Source of the DNA: Brevibacterium rongguiense
Lineage (GTDB): Bacteria > Actinomycetota > Actinomycetes > Actinomycetales > Brevibacteriaceae
Assembly: GCF_009857845.1 (NCBI RefSeq)
Contig: NZ_WWEQ01000006.1
Coordinates: forward strand, 1 to 64,000
Length of the DNA stretch: 64,000 nt
Reading direction: 5' to 3'
The notes under the pieces were generated by a model that had not been told where the DNA came from, did no database searches, and was given only the letters and a program-made list of their open reading frames with translations. Shown one piece after another: positions 7,332-16,562 of this stretch; position 1 is the first letter of the stretch, and every line of letters begins with the position of its first letter. A program made the translations under genes and the position numbers.

Positions 7332-8444
7332 ATGTCCGATCCGGCTGCACATGGGGCCGACGCAACGCAGTCAACCTCGGGATCGACTGCCCCCGCGATC
7401 AGGCTGACCGACCTGCGCCGCGCCTTCGGCAATGTCACCGCCGTCGACGGTGTCACGCTCGACATCCCCGCCGGTGAATTCTTCTCCATGCTCGGCCCGT
7501 CCGGTTCGGGAAAGACGACGGTGCTCCGGCTCATCGCCGGATTCGATACTCCGACGGCCGGTTCAATCGAGCTCTTCGGCAAGCCCGTGCAGAAGCTGGC
7601 ACCCTATGACCGCGACGTCAACACCGTCTTCCAGGACTACGCCCTCTTCCCTCACCTCAGCGTTCGGGAGAACGTCGAGTTCGGGCTGAGAATCCGGCGT
7701 CTGGCGCGGGCGGAGCGCAGGCAGCGGGCGCTTGCGGCCCTCGAGCGCATGCAGCTTGCACATCTCGCCGATCGCAAACCCTGGGAGCTCTCCGGCGGCC
7801 AGCGTCAGCGAGTGGCGCTGGCCAGGGCCATCGTGGTCGACCCGAAAGTGCTCCTCCTCGACGAGCCGCTCGGAGCTCTCGACCTCAAACTCCGCGAGCA
7901 GATGCAGGTCGAACTCAAGCAGCTGCAGCGGGACCTGGGGATCACGTTCATCTTCGTCACACACGATCAGGAAGAGGCACTCACGCTCTCCGACCGTGTC
8001 GCCGTCTTCAACGACGGATCCATCCAGCAGGTGGACTCACCGCAGGCTCTCTACGACCATCCGCGCACCGAGTTCGTCGCCACCTTCGTGGGCACCTCGA
8101 ATGTCTTCGCGCCGGAGCAGGCACAGCGCTATCTGGCCCATGAGGGCACGGTGTCCGTCAGGCCGGAGAAGATTCGCATCCTGAAGCCGGATACGACCGC
8201 CTCTCCCGGTCTGGTGGGCACCATCGAGGAGCGCATCTTCGTGGGCTCGGGGACTCGCACCCTAGTGCGGCTTGCAGACGAGCTTCAGTTGGAGATCCTC
8301 GAACCCGCAGGCAGCCCCGAACGCCGCCGCGGTGATCGCGTCGGCCTGGCGATCAGCGAAACCGATGTCCACAGCCTGGCCGCAAGCCCCCCGAAGCCCG
8401 AAGAACCGAAGGCGACCGCCGCCACCAATCAGGAGGAAAAATGA
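7332..8444 (+). CDS. potA: ABC transporter ATP-binding protein, PotA type
   Basis: A 370-residue ATPase of the spermidine/putrescine-type importer. Walker A GPSGSGKTT is at residues 55-63, the Q-loop in FQDYALFPH, the signature LSGGQRQRVALARA from 153, Walker B VLLLDEP at 173-179, and the H-loop in VTHDQEEA. Beyond residue 250 comes the TOBE-like regulatory region typical of PotA. The ATG at 7332 follows TGAGGAGA. The gene overlaps the binding-protein gene by four bases (ATGA), so expression is coupled. The last 30 residues are charged and low-complexity. Polyamines are the family's usual cargo; related systems import other cationic or amine compounds. Confidence 0.9.
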   Translation: MSDPAAHGADATQSTSGSTAPAIRLTDLRRAFGNVTAVDGVTLDIPAGEFFSMLGPSGSGKTTVLRLIAGFDTPTAGSIELFGKPVQKLAPYDRDVNTVFQDYALFPHLSVRENVEFGLRIRRLARAERRQRALAALERMQLAHLADRKPWELSGGQRQRVALARAIVVDPKVLLLDEPLGALDLKLREQMQVELKQLQRDLGITFIFVTHDQEEALTLSDRVAVFNDGSIQQVDSPQALYDHPRTEFVATFVGTSNVFAPEQAQRYLAHEGTVSVRPEKIRILKPDTTASPGLVGTIEERIFVGSGTRTLVRLADELQLEILEPAGSPERRRGDRVGLAISETDVHSLAASPPKPEEPKATAATNQEEK

Positions 8445-9637
8445 AGACCAGTCTGCGCACCCGCCTGAGCGCGGCGGCAGCGATCGCGGCAAGCACCGTG
8501 CTCACGTTCGGCATGACCGGCTGCGGGACCTCGTCCGGCAGCGATGACAGCGGCGGTGACGCGACGGCCGCCTCGACCCTCGGTGATGGCGAAGGCCAGG
8601 TCTCGATCCTCGCGTGGCCCGGTTACGTCGAAGACGGCTCGAACGATCCGAAGACCGACTGGGTCACCCCGTTCGAAAAGGAAACGGGATGCCAGGTCAA
8701 GTCCCAGACCTACGGCACCAGCGACGAGGCATTCAACCTCATGAAGCAGGGCGGCTTCGATGTCGTCGCTGCGTCGGGTGACCTCTCGCTGCGGCTCATC
8801 GCGGCGAAGGACGTGCAGCCGGTCAACACCGATCTCATTCCCAATTACGAGAAGGTCTACGACTTCCTCAAGAACCGTGACTGGAATTCGCGCGACGGCA
8901 AGAGTTACGGCGTGCCCCACGGGTATGGCGCCAATCTGCTCATGTACAACTCCGACACCTTCAAGAAGGCCCCGGACTCGTGGGACGTCGTCTTCGACAA
9001 GGCGGGTGAGAACAAGGGCAAGATCACCGCCTACGACTCCCCGATCTACATCGCCGATGCGGCTATGTACCTCATGAGCCACAAGCCGGAACTGGGCATC
9101 AAGAACCCCTACTCGCTCGATGAGAACCAGTTGAACGCGGCAGTCGATCTGCTGAAGGCCCAGCGCCCCAACATCAAGGAGTACTGGAGCGATTACCTCA
9201 AGGCCGTCCAGGGCTTCGACAACGGGTCGCTCGTGGCGGGCACGGGCTGGCAGGTCATCCTCAACAATCTGGAGAAGGGGAGCCCCGTCAAGGGGGTCGT
9301 TCCGAAGGAGGGTGTGACCGGTTGGAGCGATACGTGGATGATCTCGTCGAAGACCGAGCACCAGACCTGCTCGTACAAGTGGCTGAACTACATGACGAGC
9401 GCCAAGGGATCCGCCGCTGCAACCGAGTACTTCGGCGAAGCGCCCAACAATCCCGACGCCTGCAAGTACGCGAAAGACGAGAAGTTCTGCGATTCGTACC
9501 ACGCCGGCGATGAAGAGTATGCGAAGAAGATCTGGTACTGGACCACGCCGATTGAGCAGTGCCTGGATGGGCGCACGGACGTCAAGTGCACGGACTACTC
9601 CGCCTGGACCCAGGCGTGGCAGCAGATCAAGGGTTAA
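8441..9637 (+). CDS. potD: Polyamine-type ABC transporter substrate-binding lipoprotein
   Basis: A 398-residue extracellular binding protein with a lipoprotein signal: a basic N-terminus, a hydrophobic stretch, then lipobox MTGC near residue 28. The mature part opens with VSILAWPGYVEDG, the first strand and ligand loop of PotD/PotF-type proteins, and contains the expected hinge segments (YGVPHGYGANLLMYN and GWSDTWMISS). Several paired cysteines near the C-terminus (KWCD-like and EQCLDG regions) could form disulphides. It is preceded by AGGAGG and translationally coupled to the ATPase gene. It should capture the amine outside the membrane and deliver it to the two permeases downstream. Confidence 0.88.
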   Translation: MKTSLRTRLSAAAAIAASTVLTFGMTGCGTSSGSDDSGGDATAASTLGDGEGQVSILAWPGYVEDGSNDPKTDWVTPFEKETGCQVKSQTYGTSDEAFNLMKQGGFDVVAASGDLSLRLIAAKDVQPVNTDLIPNYEKVYDFLKNRDWNSRDGKSYGVPHGYGANLLMYNSDTFKKAPDSWDVVFDKAGENKGKITAYDSPIYIADAAMYLMSHKPELGIKNPYSLDENQLNAAVDLLKAQRPNIKEYWSDYLKAVQGFDNGSLVAGTGWQVILNNLEKGSPVKGVVPKEGVTGWSDTWMISSKTEHQTCSYKWLNYMTSAKGSAAATEYFGEAPNNPDACKYAKDEKFCDSYHAGDEEYAKKIWYWTTPIEQCLDGRTDVKCTDYSAWTQAWQQIKG

Positions 9638-9640
9638 CGC

Positions 9641-10543
9641 ATGAGTGACCGCGAACGCGAGCCCGGAACGGCGATTCCCTCTCCCCATCGCTCTGCTGCT
9701 CGCTCCCTTTCGGCCCTGTTCGGCCGGCGCCCCCGGCTTGCGCTCTCCGCGCTGCTGGTGGCGCCGGTGGGATGGCTGGTGCTCGTCTACATCGTTGCGC
9801 TGCTGCTGCTGCTCATCACCGCACTGTGGACGACGGACAGCTTTACGGGCCTGATCGTCCAGAAGTGGAACCTCGAGAATTTCAAGCAAGTCGTTATGGA
9901 GCCGCTCTATCGCACGGTCACACTGCGCACGCTCGGAATCGCGCTCGCCGTGACGGCTATCGACGTTCTCATTGCCCTGCCCGTCGGCTACTACATGGCG
10001 AAGGTTGCAAGGCCGCGCACCCAGGCGATCCTCGTGATCGCGTTCATGATGCCGTTGTGGGCTGCCTACTTGGTCAAGGCGTATGCGTGGCGATCGATCT
10101 TCTCGGACGGCGGCATCCTGTCCTCCCTCGGCCACTCCCCTGGCCTCGGACTCGCAGCGACGATCACCACCATGTCCTACATCTGGCTGCCGTACGTCAT
10201 CATGCCCGTGTATGCGGGATTCCAGCGCGTGCCGAATTCGCTGTTGGAAGCGGCGGGAGACCTCGGAGCCAAAGGCTGGCGCACATTCCGCGCCGTCATC
10301 GTGCCGTTGGTCTGGCCATCGGTCATCGCGGGTTCGATCTTCTCGTTCTCGCTGACACTGGGCGACTACATCGCGATCCAGATCGTCGGCGGTTCCCAGC
10401 AGCTGCTCGGCACGCTGATCTACTCGAATGTGGGAACCGGCGGCAACATGCCCCTCGCCGCCGCAATCGCCTTCATTCCGATCGTGATCATCCTCGTGTA
10501 TCTGCTGCTCGTCCGGCGCACTGGCGCCCTGAAGAATCTCTAG
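9641..10543 (+). CDS. potB: ABC transporter permease, PotB type
   Basis: A 300-residue inner-membrane permease with about six helices. The EAA cytoplasmic loop that docks the ATPase is at about residues 200-222 (LEAAGDLGAKGWRTFRAVIVP). It starts three bases after the binding-protein stop codon and is the first of two permease subunits. The N-terminal 35 residues are basic and probably cytoplasmic. The long open frame overlapping it from 9772 belongs to the next permease and is not a separate gene here. Confidence 0.9.
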   Translation: MSDREREPGTAIPSPHRSAARSLSALFGRRPRLALSALLVAPVGWLVLVYIVALLLLLITALWTTDSFTGLIVQKWNLENFKQVVMEPLYRTVTLRTLGIALAVTAIDVLIALPVGYYMAKVARPRTQAILVIAFMMPLWAAYLVKAYAWRSIFSDGGILSSLGHSPGLGLAATITTMSYIWLPYVIMPVYAGFQRVPNSLLEAAGDLGAKGWRTFRAVIVPLVWPSVIAGSIFSFSLTLGDYIAIQIVGGSQQLLGTLIYSNVGTGGNMPLAAAIAFIPIVIILVYLLLVRRTGALKNL

Positions 10544-10551
10544 GAGGCGGC

Positions 10552-11361
10552 GTGCGCATCCCCGCAATCGTCAAGATCACCCTGGGCACCGTCGTCGGCG
10601 CCGTCCTCGTCTTCGTCTACCTGCCCCTTGCGGTCGTCGCTTTCAACTCGTTCAACGCCAGCCAGAACCTGGCTTGGCCGCCTCGCGCATTCACGCTCAA
10701 GTGGTGGGGACGCGCCCTCCACGACGCGGGGGCGCTCCACGCGCTGGGAACGAGCATCCTCGTCGCGGCGTGCGCTACGGCGGCCGCCCTGGTGCTCGGC
10801 ACACTCGCGGCGATCGCGCTCGACCGTTTCGAGTTCTTCGGCAAGGAGTCGGTCAACCTCCTCATCATCCTCCCGATCGCCCTGCCCGGAATCATCACCG
10901 GCATCGCCCTGAATAACGCGTTCACGACCATGCTGGGGCTTCCCCTGGGCCTTATCACCGTCATCATCGCGCACGTCACCTTCTGCATCGTGACGATCTA
11001 CAACAACGCGTTCGCCCGAATGCGGCGACTCAACGGCAACCTGCGCGATGCTGCGATGGATCTCGGGGCCGACTCGTTCACGACCTTCAGGCTCGTGACC
11101 TTCCCCCAGTTGCGCAGTGCCCTCTTCGCGGGCTCCCTCCTGGCGTTCGGGCTCTCGTTCGACGAGATCATCGTCACCCAGTTCACCGCGGGAACGAGCG
11201 TGCAGACTCTGCCTATCTGGATCTTCAACAACATGTTCCGACCGGGTCAGGCCCCCATCGTGGACGTGGTCGCGACATTCCTCGTCATCGTGTCCATCAT
11301 TCCGATTGCGCTGGCGAATCGGATCGGCGGAAAGGAATCCATTCAGGCCAATGCGGCGTGA
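10552..11361 (+). CDS. potC: ABC transporter permease, PotC type
   Basis: A 269-residue permease, second half of the transmembrane channel. Its EAA-like loop is at about residues 160-182 (RDAAMDLGADSFTTFRLVTFP). The GTG start at 10552 follows TAGGAGG, which overlaps the preceding gene's stop codon. The family signature FSFDEIIVTQFT-like segment near residue 205 is typical of PotC. It is the last gene of the operon, and 23 bases after its stop codon the second 50-bp repeat begins, with no obvious terminator between. Confidence 0.9.
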   Translation: MRIPAIVKITLGTVVGAVLVFVYLPLAVVAFNSFNASQNLAWPPRAFTLKWWGRALHDAGALHALGTSILVAACATAAALVLGTLAAIALDRFEFFGKESVNLLIILPIALPGIITGIALNNAFTTMLGLPLGLITVIIAHVTFCIVTIYNNAFARMRRLNGNLRDAAMDLGADSFTTFRLVTFPQLRSALFAGSLLAFGLSFDEIIVTQFTAGTSVQTLPIWIFNNMFRPGQAPIVDVVATFLVIVSIIPIALANRIGGKESIQANAA

Positions 11362-11384
11362 ATCGACCTGCGCGCGGCGCCCAC

Positions 11385-11434
11385 CACACCCGCGCCGCGT
11401 AGTCCGGCGCTCGGCCGCGGCCCCGGCGCTCAGC
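11385..11434. repeat. 50-bp perfect direct repeat, right copy
   Basis: Identical to 5601-5650. Its last five bases include the stop codon (11430-11432) of the serine hydrolase on the minus strand. In this copy the sequence matching the MFS C-terminus is a non-coding remnant. Confidence 0.95.
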
Positions 11435-12959
11435 GCCCGGGCACCGCGCGCACCGTGATCTGCTGGAGCGTGTCGAACGGCGTGAGCGTGATCGACACCT
11501 CCCGCTCGCCCGTCGGCCCGGCCGTGCGCCAGCTGGCGCGCGCCGCCGTCTCCCAGACCGCCTCGGGCTCCCCCTCCGAGGCGCCCTGCGCCGCACCCCC
11601 CTCGTCCGCCGCCCGTTCGCCGGTGGCTGCGAGCACCGCCTCCCACGCCGCGCGGCGCTCGGCGCGCGGCTGGTCGAGGTCGACGTTGTCCTCGAAGAGC
11701 TCGTCGGCCAGGGCATCGTCCCAGTCGAGCACGAGCGCCTCGACGCGGGCAGGCAGGGCGCGCGCCTTGGCAGACGGCTCGAGCGCGCTCACCGGGCGCA
11801 CGTCGCCCCGCCCGGGGCCCGGCCGGCCGGCACCGGCCCGGGCGGGCAGCACCGCCTCGAGGAAGCGGTCGAGGCCCTGGCGGGCGAGCAGCGTCGCCGG
11901 GCCGTACGTGCGATTGGCGAAGACGACGATGCCCGCGCCGCTGGCCGGGTGCCAGCGCATGTGCGACCCGAAGCCCGGGTAGCCGCCGGAGTGGTAGTTG
12001 AGCTGGCCGAAGCGCGCGTCGAAGCGGTGGTGGAGGCCGTAGCCGTAGGAGTCGACGGCGAGCTGCCGCTCCTCGCCGGCCACGGCCGCCAGCCCCTCGA
12101 CGTCGACAAGGCGCTGCGCCTGCTGCATGTCGCGGCGCACGCGGTCCCACCCGTCGTGCCCGGCGTGCTCGCGCAGGGCGGTGCCGAAGCCGTGCATCCA
12201 CGCGCCGATGTCCTTGACCGTGGAGAACAGCCCGCCGATCGCGGAGAACGCGCCCGGCGCGGAGAACGGCAGCTCGACAGGGGCGCCGGAGGCGTCGAAC
12301 CGGTAGCCCGGCACGATCCGGCCGGCGTCCACCTCGGCGGTGGAGAAGCCCGTGTCCGCGAGCCCGGCGGGGGCGATGACGTGTTCGGCCACGACCTCGC
12401 GGTACCCGCGGCCGGTGAGCTCCTCGACGAGGCGGCCCAGCAGCGCGTAGGAGTAGTTCGAGTAGGCGAACCCCGCCCCCGGGGCGAAGCCGCTGCTCGC
12501 GGGGCGGGCCAGCAGCGCGTCGAAGTCCGCCCGGCTCAGCGCCTCCTGCCGGTCGGCCCACGGGTCGTCGGTGGGCAGGCCGGAGGCCATCGTGAGCGCA
12601 TCGCGCACGGTCACCCGGGCCAGCCCGGGGTCCGCCTCCGGTGCCCGGAGCGCGAGGATGTAGCGCGGCAGCGGCGCGTCGAGGTCGAGGGCCGGGGCGC
12701 CGTCACGGGAGGGGATGAGCCCGGCGCGCAGTCCCAGCACCGCGGCCGCGGTGAAGGACTTCGTCATCGAGGCGATCCGGTAGATGCCGTCCGCGTTCTC
12801 CCCGGCCAGCAGCCGGCCGCCCAGGAACACGCCCCACGCCGGGCGGGGAACGTCGCGGGAGGCGAACTCCTCGTCGAGGAACGCGCCCACCTCCTCCGCG
12901 GCCCGCTGCGCTGAGGTCGTGTCCGCCTGTTCGCTTCCCTGTTCGCTCACGCGTCCCAT
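11430..12959 (-). CDS. Serine hydrolase, beta-lactamase/class C esterase fold
   Basis: A 509-residue penicillin-binding-protein-like hydrolase. The nucleophile motif S-x-x-K is in IASMTKSFT at about residue 66, and the second catalytic motif Y-x-N in YSNYSYALLG at about 165. The mature fold ends near residue 400; a charged C-terminal extension follows. No signal peptide is evident, so it is probably cytoplasmic or exported by another route. Family members include esterases, D-amino peptidases and relaxed beta-lactamases, so the substrate is open. The start at 12959 (MGRVSEQ) is preferred to the longer frame from 13034, which would run over the divergent promoter. The stop codon lies in the right-hand 50-bp repeat. 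Confidence 0.82.
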   Translation of the reverse strand: MGRVSEQGSEQADTTSAQRAAEEVGAFLDEEFASRDVPRPAWGVFLGGRLLAGENADGIYRIASMTKSFTAAAVLGLRAGLIPSRDGAPALDLDAPLPRYILALRAPEADPGLARVTVRDALTMASGLPTDDPWADRQEALSRADFDALLARPASSGFAPGAGFAYSNYSYALLGRLVEELTGRGYREVVAEHVIAPAGLADTGFSTAEVDAGRIVPGYRFDASGAPVELPFSAPGAFSAIGGLFSTVKDIGAWMHGFGTALREHAGHDGWDRVRRDMQQAQRLVDVEGLAAVAGEERQLAVDSYGYGLHHRFDARFGQLNYHSGGYPGFGSHMRWHPASGAGIVVFANRTYGPATLLARQGLDRFLEAVLPARAGAGRPGPGRGDVRPVSALEPSAKARALPARVEALVLDWDDALADELFEDNVDLDQPRAERRAAWEAVLAATGERAADEGGAAQGASEGEPEAVWETAARASWRTAGPTGEREVSITLTPFDTLQQITVRAVPGR

Positions 12960-13005
12960 CCTGCCAAACACCGGACCACCGCGGCCTCTTGCCCCGCAGC
13001 ACCCG

Positions 13006-13011
13006 TACCCT
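13006..13011 (+). promoter_or_regulatory. -10 box of a probable leaderless alcohol dehydrogenase transcript
   Basis: TACCCT lies seven bases before the ATG at 13019, and no Shine-Dalgarno site is present. The same layout is seen for several other genes in the window. Confidence 0.4.
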
Positions 13012-13018
13012 GGAACGC

Positions 13019-14065
13019 ATGAAGACTGTTGCATGCGTTGCGGCCACCGCCGCGGACAAGCCCCTGGAGAAGTCGACCCTGGACCGCCGCGACCTGCGCG
13101 ACGACGACATCATGATCGAGGTCGAGTACTCGGGCATCTGCCACTCGGATATCCACACGGTGCGCGGCGAGTGGGGCCCGTGCCACTACCCCATGAGCCC
13201 CGGCCACGAGATCATCGGCCGGATCGTCGAGACCGGCCCGGCCGTAACCGGGTTCGAGGTGGGCGAGCGCGTGGGCGTGGGCTGCCTCGTCGACTCCTGC
13301 GGCGAGTGCGAGCAGTGCCTGGCCGGCCAGCAGCAGGACTGCCTCAACGGCAACGTGGGCACGTACAACTCAAAGGACCGCCGCGACGGCTCCATCACGC
13401 AGGGCGGCTACTCCACTCACATCCCGGTGAGCCAGGACTTCGCGATCCACATCCCCGAGTCGCTCGACCCGGCCGCCGCCGCGCCGCTGCTGTGCGCGGG
13501 CATCACGACCTACTCGCCCCTGGCCCGGTTCGGCGCGGGCCCCGGCACGAAGGTCGCGGTCGTCGGCATGGGCGGGCTGGGCCACATGGCGGTCAAGCTC
13601 GCCGCCGCCATGGGCGCCGAGGTCACGGTCATCTCCCACTCGCATGCGAAGGAGGACGACGGGCGCCGGTTCGGGGCCGTCGACTACGTGGCCACCGGCG
13701 ATGACCCGCGGGCCCTCGACCGCCTGCGCGGCGCCTTCGACCTCATCATCAACACGATCTCCGCCCCGTTCGACGCCGTGGACTACCTGCGCGCGCTCAA
13801 GCCGCACGGCGCCATGGTGCTCGTGGGCCTGCCCCCGGAGCCCATGAAGATCCCCGCGGGCGCCCTCATCGGCGGGGGGAAGATCCTCGCGGGCTCGAAC
13901 ATCGGCGGCATCCCGCAGACCCAGGAGATGATCGACTTCTGCGCCGAGCACGGCATCACCGCGGAGATCGAGCTCATCGGGGCCGACCAGATCAACGAGG
14001 CCTACGACCGTGTGGTGGACTCCGACGTCAGGTATCGATTCGTCATCGACGCGAAGACGTTCTGA
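13019..14065 (+). CDS. Zinc-dependent NAD(P) alcohol dehydrogenase, cinnamyl-alcohol type
   Basis: A 348-residue medium-chain dehydrogenase. Catalytic zinc ligands are Cys41 (GICHSD) and His63-Glu64 (PGHEIIG), with a later Cys expected near residue 159. The structural zinc site is Cys94, Cys97, Cys100 and Cys108. The nucleotide-binding GMGGLGHMAVK is near residue 178. It resembles the YahK/AhrA cinnamyl-alcohol/aldehyde reductase branch, which is mostly NADPH-linked and reduces a broad range of aldehydes. The gene stands alone, divergent from the serine hydrolase. The physiological aldehyde is not indicated by neighbours. Confidence 0.9.
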   Translation: MKTVACVAATAADKPLEKSTLDRRDLRDDDIMIEVEYSGICHSDIHTVRGEWGPCHYPMSPGHEIIGRIVETGPAVTGFEVGERVGVGCLVDSCGECEQCLAGQQQDCLNGNVGTYNSKDRRDGSITQGGYSTHIPVSQDFAIHIPESLDPAAAAPLLCAGITTYSPLARFGAGPGTKVAVVGMGGLGHMAVKLAAAMGAEVTVISHSHAKEDDGRRFGAVDYVATGDDPRALDRLRGAFDLIINTISAPFDAVDYLRALKPHGAMVLVGLPPEPMKIPAGALIGGGKILAGSNIGGIPQTQEMIDFCAEHGITAEIELIGADQINEAYDRVVDSDVRYRFVIDAKTF

Positions 14066-14096
14066 GCCCGCGGGGCCCCGGAGTCCCGCCCCCGCG

Positions 14097-14102
14097 TAGA
14101 GT
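14097..14102 (+). promoter_or_regulatory. Probable -10 box for the AGCS symporter gene
   Basis: TAGAGT lies 51 bases before the GTG start at 14154, leaving a short leader that ends in the ribosome site GGAAGGA (14141-14147). Confidence 0.4.
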
Positions 14103-14153
14103 GACCGGGAGCACGACCGCCCCCGCTCACCCCCGCACGCGGAAGGACCCGCC

Positions 14154-15820
14154 GTGGAAACGCTGACCAACCTCCTCGACGGCACGGACAAGATCTTCAC
14201 GATCATCCTCGTGATCATGCTCGTGCCCATCGGCCTCTATCTGACGATCCGCACCGGCGTGGTCCAGCTGCGCATGCTCCCGGAGATGTTCCGGGTCATC
14301 GTCGAGCCCGCCGGCCACGATGCGGAGGGCAACAGGAACATCTCCCCGTTCCGCGCCTTCTGCATCTCCGCGGCCTCCCGCGTGGGCACCGCGAACATCG
14401 CCGGCGTGGCACTGGCGATCTCCACGGGCGGGCCCGGTGCCATGTTCTGGATGTGGGTGACCGCGATCGTGGGCGGCGCCACCGCCTTCACCGAGTCGAC
14501 GCTCGGGCAGCTCTACAAGGTCAAGGATGGCCCCAGTTCCGCGGCGGCCCGGCCTACTACATCGCCAACGGCCTGAGCCTCAAGTGGCTGGGCGCGGTCT
14601 TCGCCGTCATCGTCGCGGTGACCTACGGCATCGTGTTCAACACCGTGCAGTCGAACTCAATCGTCGACGGCATGTCCACCTCGTTCGGCGACATGGCCGA
14701 GTCGAAGACGTTCGCGATCGTCCTGGGCATCGTGCTCGCGGTGGCCGCCGGCGCCATCTTCGTGGGCGGTGTCCAGCGCATCTCGAGCGCCGCGGCCATC
14801 ATCGTGCCCGTCATGGCCGTGCTCTACCTGGGCATCGGCATCCTCGTGGTCGCGGGCAACCTCGACAAGGTGCCCGGCATGCTGGGCCTCATCTTCAGCC
14901 AGGCGTTCACGCTGCACTCGGTCGCCGGCGGGACGCTGGGCTCCATGATGCTCATCGGCATCCAGCGCGGCCTGTTCTCCAACGAGGCCGGCATCGGCTC
15001 GGTGCCCAACGCCGCGGCCACCTCGTCCGCCTCGCACCCGGCCAAGCAGGGCCTCGTCCAGGCGCTCGGCGTCTACTTCGACACGATCCTCGTGTGCTCG
15101 ATCACCGGTTTCATCGTGCTCCTGTCCAACCCGGAGTACGGCGGGGACGCCGAGGGCGCGCAGCTGACCCAGAACGCCCTGAGCGCGGAGCTGGGCCAAT
15201 GGGCAATCCACTTCCTCACGGTCGCGATCTTCTTCTTCGCCTTCTCCTCGATCCTGGGCAACTACTACTACGGCGAGACGAACATCGAATACCTCACGCG
15301 CTCACGCGGCGCGCTGTGGGCCTACCGCATCATCGTCATGGGCGCCGTGTTCCTGGGCGCCGTGGCCGCCCTGGACCTCGTGTGGACCGCGGCGAACATC
15401 TTCATGGCGATCATGGCCGTCATCAACCTCTTCGCGGTGGCCGCCCTGTCGAACAAGGCGCTGCGCGTGCTGAAGAACTACACCCAGCAGCGCAAGGCGG
15501 GCCTCGAGCCCGTCTTCCACGAGGACGACATCGACGGCGGCCGCGGCATCACGGCCTGGGACGGCACGGACGAGGTCACGCAGCCCGAGTTCTGGGCCAA
15601 GCGCGGCCGCAAGGTCCGCGACGACTCGCAGGGCCACGCCTGGGCAGCGCCCAGGGGTAAGCGACACTGGCCCCCGGCCCCGGTGACGCGGGTGCCGGTG
15701 GTCCCGGCGCCGGTGACCCCGGTGCCGGCAGCGGAGCCTAGCGTCGCCGGCGCGCGCTCAGCGTGGAGCGCGCGCTGGCGAGCACGACGAGCGCAATCGC
15801 GCACACGCCCAGCGCCGTGA
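14154..15820 (+). pseudogene. AGCS sodium:alanine/glycine symporter, frameshifted
   Basis: Two overlapping frames together make one AGCS (AlsT) transporter. The first (14154-14531) gives the N-terminal helices through QLYKVKDG; family homology then resumes one frame over with QFRGGPAYYIANGL and continues to the end. The break is at GGCCCCAG near 14529-14536, consistent with one missing base in the C run. As written, translation would end at 14576 after about 140 residues, giving a non-functional fragment. Downstream family signatures are intact (NEAGIGSVPNAAA, FFAFSSILGNYYYGE), so the lesion is recent or a sequencing error. Past the usual end (EFWAKRG) the frame runs on for about 65 residues and overlaps the convergent gene by 83 bases. 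Confidence 0.85.
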
Positions 15821-16562
15821 TGCCCTGGCCCAGCAGCAGGAGACCGGCGAACGAGGCGACGACCGGCTCGAGGCTGAGCAGGACCCCGAAGACCGGCTTG
15901 GGCAGCCGGCGCAGCGCCGCGAACTCCAGCGAGTACGGGATGAGCGAGGCGAGCGCGGCCGTGGCGAGCGCGGGCACGAGCAGACCCGGCTGCGCGATGA
16001 TCGGCGGCACCGTCTGCGCGCCGAACGGCAGCATGAGCACCGCGCCCACCGCAAGGGCGCCGGCCAGACCGCCCGTACCGGGAACCAGGCGGCCCACCCG
16101 CTCGCTCGTGAGGATGTAGAGCGCCCAGAAGCCGGCGGCGACCAGGACGCACAGCACACCCAGGCGGTCCAGCGGCTGATCGCCGACGAGGTCGTCGACG
16201 AAGAACAGCCCGATGCCGGCCAGGGCCAGTCCGGTCCAGACGGTGTCCTTCCAGCGGCGCGAGAGCACCGCGGCGAGCGCGAGCGGGCCCAGGAACTCGA
16301 TGCACACGGCGATGCCGATGGGGATGCGCGCGATCGCGGCGTAGAAGAAGCCGTTCATACCGGCCAGCGCCGCGCCGAAGCACAGCACCGCAGCCCACTG
16401 GCTGCGCGTCCACGCGCGCAGGTTCGGGCGGCACACCGCCAGCAGCACGAGCGCGGCAATCGACAGCCGCAGCGCCGTCGTCCCCCAGGTGCCCAGCGCC
16501 GGGAAGATCATCGTGGCGAACGCGGAGCCGAACTGCAGCGACACGCACGAGCCCACCACCAT
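15738..16562 (-). CDS. EamA-family (RhtA-like) metabolite exporter, 5' end uncertain
   Basis: The visible 274 residues hold nine to ten membrane helices with two EamA repeats, including the IEFLGPLALA and SLEPVVASFAGLL segments typical of RhtA-type threonine/homoserine exporters. The first in-frame ATG (16562) has no ribosome site and falls inside what looks like the first helix (GLGPSILMVVGS). A better start, ATG at 16657 preceded by GGAG, is in another frame; a single indel in the G run at 16596-16600 would join them. So either translation begins at an unusual codon or the 5' end is frameshifted. It is divergent from a LysR gene that probably controls it. Confidence 0.8.
   Translation of the reverse strand: MVVGSCVSLQFGSAFATMIFPALGTWGTTALRLSIAALVLLAVCRPNLRAWTRSQWAAVLCFGAALAGMNGFFYAAIARIPIGIAVCIEFLGPLALAAVLSRRWKDTVWTGLALAGIGLFFVDDLVGDQPLDRLGVLCVLVAAGFWALYILTSERVGRLVPGTGGLAGALAVGAVLMLPFGAQTVPPIIAQPGLLVPALATAALASLIPYSLEFAALRRLPKPVFGVLLSLEPVVASFAGLLLLGQGITALGVCAIALVVLASARSTLSARRRR

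Larger units (their letters stand above)
5601..11434. other. Repeat-bounded polyamine-type transport islet
   Basis: Two identical 50-bp direct repeats (5601-5650 and 11385-11434) enclose 5,734 bases holding six complete genes: a Cache-domain protein, a GntR regulator, and an ABC ATPase, binding lipoprotein and two permeases. Removing one repeat and the enclosed DNA restores a simple convergent pair, the MFS gene ending at TAG and the serine hydrolase ending at TCA on the other strand. No recombinase lies inside. The enclosed genes are visibly less GC-rich than their neighbours, especially in the regulatory region near 7190-7250. Gain by recombination of a circular or duplicated segment is the simplest reading; it is inference. 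Confidence 0.7.

Noticed and set aside
5601-11434. Composite transposon or prophage
   Set aside because: No transposase, integrase, phage gene or inverted terminal repeat is present; only the 50-bp direct repeats are seen.
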